DNA from: an uncultured Collinsella sp.
GTDB lineage: Bacteria; Actinomycetota; Coriobacteriia; Coriobacteriales; Coriobacteriaceae
Direction: 5' to 3'
DNA length: 5,748 nt
Assembly: GCA_937958315.1 (NCBI GenBank)
Contig: CALFGH010000050.1
Coordinates: forward strand, 1-5,748
Made by a program: the position numbers and the translations under genes
Notes under the pieces: model-generated
Databases searched by the model: none
Told to the model about the DNA's origin: nothing
What the model saw: the letters and a program-made list of their open reading frames with translations, nothing else
Part shown: piece after piece, positions 1-4,511 of the stretch
Position numbering within the stretch: position 1 is the stretch's first letter
How the letters are laid out: the number at the start of each line of letters is the position of its first letter

Positions 1-2
1 GT

Positions 3-128
3 GAGCTTCGCTCGCTCGGCGCCGACGTGACGCGCATTGCGGCCGAGTCGCCCACCTGCGTCTTTGGCGGCCGCGACGTCATCGCCAAGGGCAACGCCGG
101 CTTTAACGTCATCGACCTGCTGGCCTAA
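3..128 (+). CDS. 3' end of an unidentified protein-coding gene (partial)
   Basis: The frame is open from the left edge to a TAA at 126-128 and gives a 41-residue C-terminal fragment beginning ELRSLGADVTRIAAES and ending NAGFNVIDLLA. Codon use is typical of a native high-GC gene (GCC, GGC, GTC, ATC, CTG). The fragment looks like a compact alpha/beta C-terminus with no transmembrane segment. I do not recognise the family and assign no function. It is followed six bases later by a strong stem-loop terminator, which supports this being a real gene end. Confidence 0.7.
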   Translation, partial: ELRSLGADVTRIAAESPTCVFGGRDVIAKGNAGFNVIDLLA

Positions 129-133
129 CGCAC

Positions 134-179
134 AAAGGTAGATTTTTGGGACATGCCTGAAAATCTACCTTTTTCTTTT
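134..179 (+). terminator. Rho-independent terminator built from a repeat-family hairpin
   Basis: Perfect 13-bp inverted repeat, 134-146 (AAAGGTAGATTTT) with 160-172 (AAAATCTACCTTT), around a 13-nt loop. It is followed by a T-rich tract (TTTTT C TTTT, 170-179). It sits directly behind the stop codon at 128, so it most likely ends that transcript. The left arm and loop recur almost unchanged, in the opposite orientation, between metA and the dehydrogenase gene (4414-4434), so this is also a copy of a dispersed element. The stem is A/T-rich for a terminator, but its length and the T tract make termination likely. Confidence 0.8.
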
Positions 180-229
180 GCCGCGGACCGGGCAGGCGGC
201 CCGACTTCGGCCCGCCCCGTCCCACCAGT

Positions 230-292
230 TTTGTCTCGATCTGTAACAGCTAGGCCCATTTATGTCGAGTTACTGTTACAGATCGAGACAAA
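230..292. repeat. Long perfect inverted repeat (20-bp arms, 23-nt loop)
   Basis: The arm at 230-249 (TTTGTCTCGATCTGTAACAG) is the exact reverse complement of 273-292. The 23-nt loop (250-272) contains a TCGAGTTA stretch resembling the arm itself. There is no T tract on either strand, so this is not a classical terminator. Perfect conservation of both arms suggests a dispersed intergenic repeat or a structured RNA/DNA site. A short GC-rich hairpin (195-216) lies just upstream. No gene can be supported across 129-453. Confidence 0.75.
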
Positions 293-320
293 CCGCCGCA
301 GACATCCGCCCTTCAGCAAA

Positions 321-357
321 AACCACCGCAAAGGGGACAGGCACCTTTGTGGTGGTT
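321..357. repeat. Intergenic hairpin carrying a GGGGACAGG motif
   Basis: Fourteen-base arms at 321-334 (AACCACCGCAAAGG) and 344-357 (CCTTTGTGGTGGTT) pair fully except for one G-T wobble (328/350), around a 9-nt loop. No T tract follows. The right arm runs straight into the hicAB promoter region. The AAAGGGGACAGG stretch at 330-341 has a near-identical reverse-complement partner at 1148-1159, so this is probably one copy of a repeated element. Confidence 0.6.
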
Positions 358-390
358 CGAACACTTGTTCTATCCGTACACATGTTCTAT
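358..390. promoter_or_regulatory. Tandem LexA-like operator boxes on the hicAB promoter
   Basis: CGAACACTTGTTCTAT (358-373) is repeated as CGTACACATGTTCTAT (375-390), with 14 of 16 bases identical and a 17-bp period. The first copy contains a perfect GAACA/TGTTC dyad with a 2-nt centre. This is close to the Gram-positive LexA/DinR site CGAAC-N4-GTTCG. The second copy is a weaker dyad. Both overlap the -35 box and the spacer, a position where a bound repressor would block polymerase. The binder is inferred; a HicB operator is the main alternative. Confidence 0.5.
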
Positions 391-393
391 AGT
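365..393 (+). promoter_or_regulatory. hicAB promoter (-35 TTGTTC, -10 TATAGT)
   Basis: TTGTTC at 365-370 and TATAGT at 388-393 are separated by exactly 17 bases. They resemble sigma-70/SigA consensus boxes (4/6 and 5/6 matches). Transcription would start near 400, about 55 bases before the hicA start. The spacer and -35 box are covered by two tandem dyad-like repeats (358-373 and 375-390), and a separate inverted repeat lies downstream, so the promoter is well placed for repression. Confidence 0.6.
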
Positions 394-418
394 AGGGGTG
401 CTTGCATCGGACTTAAAT

Positions 419-439
419 TGCAACTAGGATATAGTTGCA
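419..439. promoter_or_regulatory. Inverted-repeat operator candidate in the hicA leader
   Basis: TGCAACTA (419-426) and TAGTTGCA (432-439) are perfect inverted arms with a 5-nt spacer (GGATA). They lie downstream of the predicted start of transcription and 14 bases before the hicA ATG. HicB antitoxins carry a DNA-binding C-terminal domain and repress their own operons, so this is a reasonable HicB operator. The same arms could form a small RNA hairpin near the hicA ribosome binding site. Confidence 0.4.
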
Positions 440-453
440 GAATGTGAGGCGGG

Positions 454-717
454 ATGACGCGGACCGATAAACTCATCGCCCAACTGCTTAGCTGCCCTTC
501 GACGTATCGGTATACCGATTTTTTAAAAGTCATGGCTTCATATGGCTTTGAAATGGACAACAAAGGCAAGACGTCCGGATCGCGCATTCGCTTCTACAGG
601 CCATCGGACGGCAGGATGTTCGTAATGCACGCGCCACATCCATCTGACGAATTGACAGCGGGGACCATTCGAAACATCGTTCGATTTCTGCAAGATGTCG
701 GAGGTAGTCATGAGTAA
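454..717 (+). CDS. hicA: HicA-family toxin (mRNA interferase)
   Basis: An 87-residue protein, normal for HicA toxins, which are small dsRBD-fold ribonucleases that cleave mRNA and halt growth. The order of elements fits the family: an N-terminal helix (DFLKVMASYGFEM, about 22-34), a strand region GKTSGSRIRFYRP (38-50), a second strand with HAPHP (59-63), then DELTAGTIRNIVRFLQDVG (65-83). In classical HicA the active-site histidine lies in a GSH motif; here the position is GSR (42-44), a variant I recall from a recognised HicA subgroup. The ATG at 454 follows GAGG at 446-449. The stop overlaps the next gene by 8 bases, indicating translational coupling to the antitoxin. A and T are commoner, especially at third positions, than in neighbouring metabolic genes, suggesting acquisition by transfer. 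Confidence 0.8.
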   Translation: MTRTDKLIAQLLSCPSTYRYTDFLKVMASYGFEMDNKGKTSGSRIRFYRPSDGRMFVMHAPHPSDELTAGTIRNIVRFLQDVGGSHE

Positions 718-1039
718 CGTTTTGGCATACAAGGGCTATTTCGCCCCAGTCGAGTTCGATGCCGAACAGCATGTGCTAACAGGTATGGTCACCGGCATTA
801 GGGACGCAATCGTATTTGAAGGCTCCACGGTTAAAGAAGTGGAGCAATGCTTCCACGACGCCGTTGACGATTACCTTGAGTTTTGCGCCGAGAAAGGCAA
901 GGAACCCGAGCGGGCTTTTAAGGGCTCGTTCAACGTAAGAACGGGTTCCGAGCTTCATAAGCAAGCAGCGCTGGCAGCGGCAAAGAAGGGTGAGTCACTC
1001 AATAAGTTTGTGACTGAAGCAATTGCTGCAGCGTTATAG
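710..1039 (+). CDS. hicB: HicB-family antitoxin
   Basis: A 109-residue antitoxin partner of the upstream HicA. Residues about 1-65 form the HicB N-terminal domain (partial RNase H-like fold, MSNVLAYKGYFAPVEFD then VTGIRDAIVFEG), which in known pairs binds and masks the toxin. Residues about 72-108 (GSFNVRTGSELHKQAALAAA then GESLNKFVTEAIA) match a ribbon-helix-helix DNA-binding tail, implying autorepression of the operon. The start at 710 is preferred over an in-frame ATG at 695 because an ideal GGAGG (700-704) lies five bases upstream of it and because the resulting 8-base overlap with hicA is typical. A short GCGTTA/TAACGC inverted repeat (1031-1048) spans the stop codon but has no T tract, so no clear terminator is seen. 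Confidence 0.85.
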   Translation: MSNVLAYKGYFAPVEFDAEQHVLTGMVTGIRDAIVFEGSTVKEVEQCFHDAVDDYLEFCAEKGKEPERAFKGSFNVRTGSELHKQAALAAAKKGESLNKFVTEAIAAAL

Positions 1040-1185
1040 CATTAACGCCTAGGCCCAAACAACCACAAAGGGCGCAGTTCGCAGGCATATTTGCAGTGGC
1101 TTTACTGCTCATATCGCGTTTGCCCAGATAAAAGCTGCCAAAATAAACCTGTCCCTTTTTGGTAGATTTGGGAGATGAGGCTGGA

Positions 1186-1782
1186 ATGGATAAGGCTGAG
1201 TTGCGGCGGGCGGTGATTGCTCGGCGCGATGCTATTGATTTGGATGTTCGGGCAGCGAAGTCTGCTGTTGTATGCGCGCGGCTTGTTGAGCTGATGGAGT
1301 CCAGCGGCACTGCGGGCCAACGCACCGTTGCCGTCTATGCCGCGATGGGTTCCGAAGTCGACCCCGCCGCGTTTGCCGCCGCGGCCGCCAAATGCGGCTG
1401 GCGCGTGGCCTATCCGTGCATGCTCTCGGCAACAGACGCCATGGCTTATGGCCAGCGCATGTGCATGCGGGCAGTCTCTGCCGGCGATGCGTCCGAGGCC
1501 CCGTATATTGCTCATCCCACGCGGGTCTTCGCGGCTACGGACGTCGACAGCAGCCGCTTCCCCACCGTGCCTGCCGCCGAGCTCGACATGATTATCGTGC
1601 CGCTCGTGGCTTTCGACCGCACCGGCGCGCGCCTAGGCTACGGCGGCGGCTGCTATGATCGCTACCTGCCCACGCTCTCGCCCGCATGTCAAATCATCGG
1701 CATCGCCTTTGACGAGCAGCGTGTCGACCACGTTCCCACCGACGCCCACGACCTGCCGCTGCCCCACGTCATCAGCGCCTGA
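1186..1782 (+). CDS. fau: 5-formyltetrahydrofolate cyclo-ligase (5,10-methenyl-THF synthetase)
   Basis: A cytoplasmic enzyme of 198 residues, the usual size, that uses ATP to convert 5-formyl-THF to 5,10-methenyl-THF, recycling an inhibitory folate into the one-carbon pool. Diagnostic parts are the basic N-terminal MDKAELRRAVIARRD, YAAMGSEVDP at 51-60, VPLVAFD at 138-144 and the nucleotide/folate loop RLGYGGGCYDRYL at 149-161. The family usually has GYGGGYYDR, so the first tyrosine is a cysteine here. The ATG at 1186 is chosen because GAGG (1177-1180) is five bases upstream and the N-terminus then aligns with the family; an in-frame TTG at 1159 would add nine unlikely residues. A weak promoter candidate (TTGCCC at 1120-1125, AATAAA at 1142-1147) lies upstream. 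It is convergent with the AbiEi-like gene. Confidence 0.92.
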   Translation: MDKAELRRAVIARRDAIDLDVRAAKSAVVCARLVELMESSGTAGQRTVAVYAAMGSEVDPAAFAAAAAKCGWRVAYPCMLSATDAMAYGQRMCMRAVSAGDASEAPYIAHPTRVFAATDVDSSRFPTVPAAELDMIIVPLVAFDRTGARLGYGGGCYDRYLPTLSPACQIIGIAFDEQRVDHVPTDAHDLPLPHVISA

Positions 1783-1806
1783 TCGCCGCTGTATCGCACC
1801 CGCAAG

Positions 1807-1930
1807 ATGAGCGTGGAAAATCTCCCGCTTTGAGCCCCCTTACGAGTCAAAATCGGGAGATTATCCACGCTCATTCAACAAGCGTCCGAAAATCCACGCT
1901 CAACCAATACACGTCCGGATTTCCACGCTA
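1807..1930. repeat. Hairpin plus direct-repeat element, copy 1
   Basis: The arms 1807-1827 and 1854-1874 are 21-base inverted repeats with one mismatch (left arm starts ATGAGCGTGGA; core AATCTCCCG). Pairing extends imperfectly inward through TTTGA/TCAAA. To the right follow two related units, GTCCGAAAATCCACGCTC (1884-1901) and GTCCGGATTTCCACGCTA (1913-1930), each ending in a copy of the arm motif TCCACGCT. The same architecture recurs at 3216-3331. It lies between convergent genes and could terminate both transcripts, but there is no clear T tract on either strand. It fills most of the 175-base gap between the cyclo-ligase and the AbiEi-like gene. Confidence 0.8.
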
Positions 1931-1957
1931 GTGCAAGCCAAACGTCCCGCAACTGCC

Positions 1958-2920
1958 TCAGCACTCACGCGGCACGCCGGCGACCCTGAGCTTGCGATCG
2001 AGCTTTGTCGGATCCCTTAGATCATCCCAGCACAAGCGCACGATCTTGCAGTTATCAAGCAGCGAAAGCCTTGACTCGCGCTGGCGCTCATCAAATTGCG
2101 CCTTTGCGAGCCTACCCTCCTCCGCCGCCTTCTCGCTTTTAACGAATCCGTCGAACTCCCCGATAATCAGCCGGTCGCCCACACGCCACAAGTAGTCAAC
2201 TCGATACGGCCGCCCCGGCTCAACCGGGTCGAACAGCTCAACTTGCAGCTCCGGCGTCTGCCAGCCGCGCTCAATCATCAGAGCACGCGCCTTGGACTCG
2301 CCACCGCTTTCCGATAGGCCATCGGCACACCGCGCAACACTTCGCGCCGTCACAACACCGCGACGATTTAAGCCAAGCTTGTTGATTGCCTCAACGAGAT
2401 GCTCCTTCGACAACAGCTGCTCATGAAGCGCCGAGTCCGCAATGATCAGTCCCTCGACAAACGATGCATCGACCAGGCAATCCGTAATCGTTTGATCGAT
2501 ATCGGTCACGGCAATATCCATCTGGATTGCCCGTGTTTGACGAGCATAACGATGGCGAATCACCTGAGAGCCGGGCGTCGTCGATTGCGCCGGCGCCACG
2601 GCGATATGGATGTGCGCCAAATTGGCATGCGAAACCGAAAGGCCATAGATAACAGCCGCCGTATAGGAGCAAAACGTCCAGTCGGGATGTTTTTGCGCAA
2701 GGGCCCGCACCCGATGCAGATAACGCTGCCGAAACTTGAGCTCGGACCAATAATCCGGACGCGCATACAGCCCCGGCATGACCGCCTCTAGACTTCCCGC
2801 CGCCACCCGCCGCTCAATCTGCTTTGCCTCCGCCGTCGTGCGTGCGTACACGCAGCTCATCTGCTGTTCGCATGCTTTAATGTGACTTGTAAGCCTTTGA
2901 TTCGCCGTCATGTTTCCCAT
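1958..2920 (-). CDS. AbiEi-like protein with C-terminal DUF559/Vsr-like nuclease-fold domain
   Basis: A 320-residue soluble protein. The N-terminal two thirds (about 5-200) resemble AbiEi-type antitoxin/transcriptional regulator proteins of type IV toxin-antitoxin and abortive-infection systems: a helical start, then AAGSLEAVMPGLYARPDYW (40-58) and CSYTAAVIYGL (84-94). The C-terminus (about 203-312) resembles the DUF559/Vsr-like PD-(D/E)XK fold: E208 in GGESKAR, PYRVDYLW with D242, LIIGEFDGFVK with E255 and D257, then KIVRLCWDDL (292-301). Whether it cuts DNA is unknown. The ATG at 2920 is chosen because GGAGG (2925-2929) lies four bases upstream; in-frame starts at 2968 and 2983 (TTG) lack such a site. 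No AbiEii-type toxin gene is adjacent. It is bracketed by two copies of a hairpin repeat, which suggests accessory cargo. Confidence 0.7.
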   Translation of the reverse strand: MGNMTANQRLTSHIKACEQQMSCVYARTTAEAKQIERRVAAGSLEAVMPGLYARPDYWSELKFRQRYLHRVRALAQKHPDWTFCSYTAAVIYGLSVSHANLAHIHIAVAPAQSTTPGSQVIRHRYARQTRAIQMDIAVTDIDQTITDCLVDASFVEGLIIADSALHEQLLSKEHLVEAINKLGLNRRGVVTARSVARCADGLSESGGESKARALMIERGWQTPELQVELFDPVEPGRPYRVDYLWRVGDRLIIGEFDGFVKSEKAAEEGRLAKAQFDERQRESRLSLLDNCKIVRLCWDDLRDPTKLDRKLRVAGVPREC

Positions 2921-2975
2921 GTCGCCTCCCAACTCTTGGAACGGCGCAAACGTACCAGACCGTTTCATGCGCAGT

Positions 2976-3010
2976 CTGACCAAATGCTGTCCAGGCGCTG
3001 ACCAAATGCT
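2976..3010. repeat. 13-bp direct repeat upstream of the AbiEi-like gene
   Basis: CTGACCAAATGCT occurs at 2976-2988 and again at 2998-3010, exactly 22 bp apart (about two helical turns). Spacing of this kind places two protein dimers on one face of DNA, so this may be an operator for the AbiEi-like protein or another regulator. It lies 56-90 bases before the start codon, inside the leader if the promoter at 3040-3068 is used. Confidence 0.55.
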
Positions 3011-3039
3011 TGACGGTTTTGGACGTTTTAGGCGGATGA

Positions 3040-3068
3040 CTTATATCTGCAGGTAGGGTGGTTGTCGA
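3040..3068 (-). promoter_or_regulatory. Candidate promoter for the AbiEi-like gene
   Basis: On the minus strand, TCGACA (3063-3068) and TATAAG (3040-3045) are separated by 17 bases, each a 5/6 match to consensus. Transcription would start near 3033 and produce a leader of roughly 110 bases containing the 13-bp direct repeats. The rest of the 2921-3373 gap holds no supportable gene: frames open on the minus strand here have no ribosome binding site or recognisable domain. Confidence 0.45.
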
Positions 3069-3208
3069 GAGGTCCCCGTCTCCATAATTTGGCGCCTTGG
3101 TCCATCGGATTATCAGAAAGAAAAACCCGTCGAGATTCAAGACCACGCCAAATGCGACTTTGCCTCTGCACGCACCGTCTCTTAGCCGAGCCATCGGCAT
3201 CTACATAT

Positions 3209-3280
3209 AAAAAATGAGCGTGGATAATCTCCCGTTTTGAGCCTAGTTTCAAGCCAAAAGTGGGAGATTATCCACGCTCG
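3209..3280 (-). terminator. metA terminator formed by the repeat-element hairpin
   Basis: The perfect 18-bp arms 3216-3233 and 3262-3279, read on the minus strand, form a long stem followed by A and then six T residues (complement of 3209-3214). This lies about 95 bases downstream of the metA stop codon and has the form of a Rho-independent terminator. The hairpin is also the core of repeat copy 2, so the element appears to have been adopted as a terminator. Confidence 0.6.
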
Positions 3281-3331
3281 ATTTGTAAACGTCCGATAAT
3301 CCACGCTCGCGTGTCCGATAATCCACGCTCG
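3216..3331. repeat. Hairpin plus direct-repeat element, copy 2
   Basis: Perfect 18-bp arms (GAGCGTGGATAATCTCCC at 3216-3233 and its complement at 3262-3279) have partial inner pairing through TTTTG/CAAAA. To the right are two identical 19-bp units, GTCCGATAATCCACGCTCG, at 3291-3309 and 3313-3331 (22-bp period). Copy 1 at 1807-1930 has the same order: hairpin, a spacer of roughly 10 bases, then two tail units. Both have the tails on the right, so the two copies are direct repeats of the whole element. Copy 2 is the better preserved. Confidence 0.85.
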
Positions 3332-3373
3332 TCATGCCGTGAGCACAGCCACAGTCGCAGCCACGGCCGCAGC

Positions 3374-4300
3374 CTAGTGCTCCTCGCCGGCGCGGGCAAG
3401 GTCGTAGGGCGTGGTCTGGTAGACGTAGTAGTTGAGCCAGTTGGTGTAGAACAGCTGAGCCTGGCTGCGCCAGACGTTGCGCGGCTCGGCGGTGGGATCG
3501 TCGCCCGGGAAGTAATGCGCCGGCACCTGAGGGTTGAGCCCGCGCTTCACGTCGCGCTCGTACTCCAGGCGCAACGTGTCGGTATCGTACTCGGGGTGGC
3601 CAAAGACAAAGAAGCGACGGCTGTCGGTCGACTTGACGATGTACAGGCCCACCTCGTCGGACACGGCCACGACCTCAAGCTGCGGCTCGGCCTCCACGTC
3701 CTCGCGGCGCACATCGGTGTTGCGCGAATGCACGGCATAGAAACGGTCGTCAAAGCCGCGAACCAGCGGGCTTTGCGGCTTCACCAGATAATGCTCAAAC
3801 ACGCCACTCGCCTTTGCCGGCAGGTCGTACTTTCGGATACCGTAATGATGGTAGAGCCCCGCCTGCGCGCCCCAACAAATGTGCAGCGTAGAGTGCACGT
3901 GCGTGGTGGACCAATCCATGATCTGGCAGAGCTCGGGCCAGTAGTCGACCTCTTCGAACGGCATCTGCTCCACCGGCGCGCCCGTGATGATCAGGCCGTC
4001 GTAGTGGATATCACGGATGTCGTCGAACGTGCGGTAGAACGTCTCCAGGTGGCCGGCGCTCACGTGCGTGGCCTCGTGCGTCTTAGTGCGCAGCAGGTCC
4101 ACCTCCACCTGCAGCGGCGTGTTGGAGAGCTTGCGCATGATCTGCGTCTCGGTGGCGATCTTGGTGGGCATGAGGTTGAGGATGAGCACGCGCAGCGGAC
4201 GGATGTCCTGGTGCAGCGCGCGGTACTCGGTCATGACAAAGATGTTCTCGCTCTCGAGCTGCGCGGCGGCAGGGAGGGCGTCGGGAATGCGAATGGGCAT
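3374..4300 (-). CDS. metA: Homoserine O-acyltransferase MetA (acetyl-CoA type predicted)
   Basis: A full-length 308-residue cytoplasmic enzyme that acylates the hydroxyl of L-homoserine, the first committed step of methionine synthesis. All catalytic residues sit at canonical numbering: nucleophile C142 in ICWGAQAG, H235 and E237 in FGHPEYD. Other family blocks include LNLMPTKIATETQ (41-53) and TGAPVEQM (106-113). Residue 111 is glutamate; in this family Glu111 favours acetyl-CoA whereas the E. coli enzyme has glycine and uses succinyl-CoA, so the product is predicted to be O-acetylhomoserine. The start is supported by AAGGAG (minus strand, 4307-4312) six bases upstream. It is transcribed alone, divergent from the dehydrogenase gene, with a hairpin terminator downstream. 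No SAM riboswitch can be recognised in the upstream region. Confidence 0.96.
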   Translation of the reverse strand: MPIRIPDALPAAAQLESENIFVMTEYRALHQDIRPLRVLILNLMPTKIATETQIMRKLSNTPLQVEVDLLRTKTHEATHVSAGHLETFYRTFDDIRDIHYDGLIITGAPVEQMPFEEVDYWPELCQIMDWSTTHVHSTLHICWGAQAGLYHHYGIRKYDLPAKASGVFEHYLVKPQSPLVRGFDDRFYAVHSRNTDVRREDVEAEPQLEVVAVSDEVGLYIVKSTDSRRFFVFGHPEYDTDTLRLEYERDVKRGLNPQVPAHYFPGDDPTAEPRNVWRSQAQLFYTNWLNYYVYQTTPYDLARAGEEH

Positions 4301-4400
4301 GGATGCTCCTTACGAGTCAGTTGCAGCTATGGTACAACGACCGACCCCATCCGCGCGAGCGCATCGCCCAGCGATGCCGTCAGCGGCCCAAATCACTCCA

Positions 4401-4438
4401 AAAGTAGAGATTAAGGCATGTCCCAAAAATCTACGGCG
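4401..4438. repeat. Second copy of the 134-172 hairpin family, inverted and degenerate
   Basis: Positions 4414-4434 are the exact reverse complement of 138-158 (21 of 21 bases; core GGGACATGCC read on the minus strand). The flanks also correspond: AAAGTAGAGATT (4401-4412) matches the other arm imperfectly. Here the stem is weakened by mismatches and there is no T tract, so it is unlikely to terminate. It lies in the 211-base divergent intergenic region between metA and the dehydrogenase gene, just upstream of the latter's promoter. Confidence 0.7.
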
Positions 4439-4445
4439 CTTTAGC

Positions 4446-4474
4446 CTGGCAAAGTGGCGGCAGGAAGCTACAAT
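4446..4474 (+). promoter_or_regulatory. Promoter of the L-2-hydroxyacid dehydrogenase gene
   Basis: CTGGCA (4446-4451) and TACAAT (4469-4474) are separated by 17 bases, with 4/6 and 5/6 matches to consensus. Transcription would start near 4481, leaving a leader of about 30 bases that contains an AAAGGA ribosome binding site (4499-4504). Confidence 0.5.
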
Positions 4475-4511
4475 GGTTCGACGCGAAAAACTCGGCCGAA
4501 AGGATACATAT

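Noticed and set aside
195..216. GC-rich hairpin GGCGG...CCGCC as a terminator
   Set aside because: Short, interrupted stem (5+3 bp with a C-C mismatch), and the nearest T run is 12 bases away; the terminator at 134-179 already serves the upstream gene.
352..364. GGTTCGAAC resembling a tRNA T-arm
   Set aside because: No acceptor, D or anticodon arms fit around it; the stretch is better explained by the hairpin right arm and the LexA-like box.
153..447. Small + strand open frames before hicA
   Set aside because: They cross three hairpins and the promoter, lack ribosome binding sites and have no plausible protein composition.
1884..1930. Possible CRISPR-like repeats (tail units of the hairpin element)
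   Set aside because: Only two units per site, with gaps of about 3-11 bases and no spacers of typical length or cas genes.
2877..3252. Minus-strand open frames in the gap upstream of the AbiEi-like gene
   Set aside because: No ribosome binding site and no domain-like sequence; one overlaps the AbiEi-like gene and the other runs into the repeat hairpin.
3268..3276. TTATCCACG, one base from the DnaA box TTATCCACA
   Set aside because: It is part of the repeat arm, with no AT-rich unwinding region and no dnaA/dnaN neighbours, so it is not evidence of an origin.
3260..4414. Long open frame on the + strand (384 codons)
   Set aside because: It lies antisense to metA, which has intact catalytic residues. 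The translation is rich in R, V, H and L, as expected for the opposite strand of a high-GC gene, and has no recognisable domain or ribosome binding site.
4068..4511. Upstream in-frame extension of the dehydrogenase
   Set aside because: It overlaps metA in antisense, and the 148 extra residues have no similarity to a dehydrogenase N-terminus. The promoter and ribosome binding site point to the ATG at 4512.
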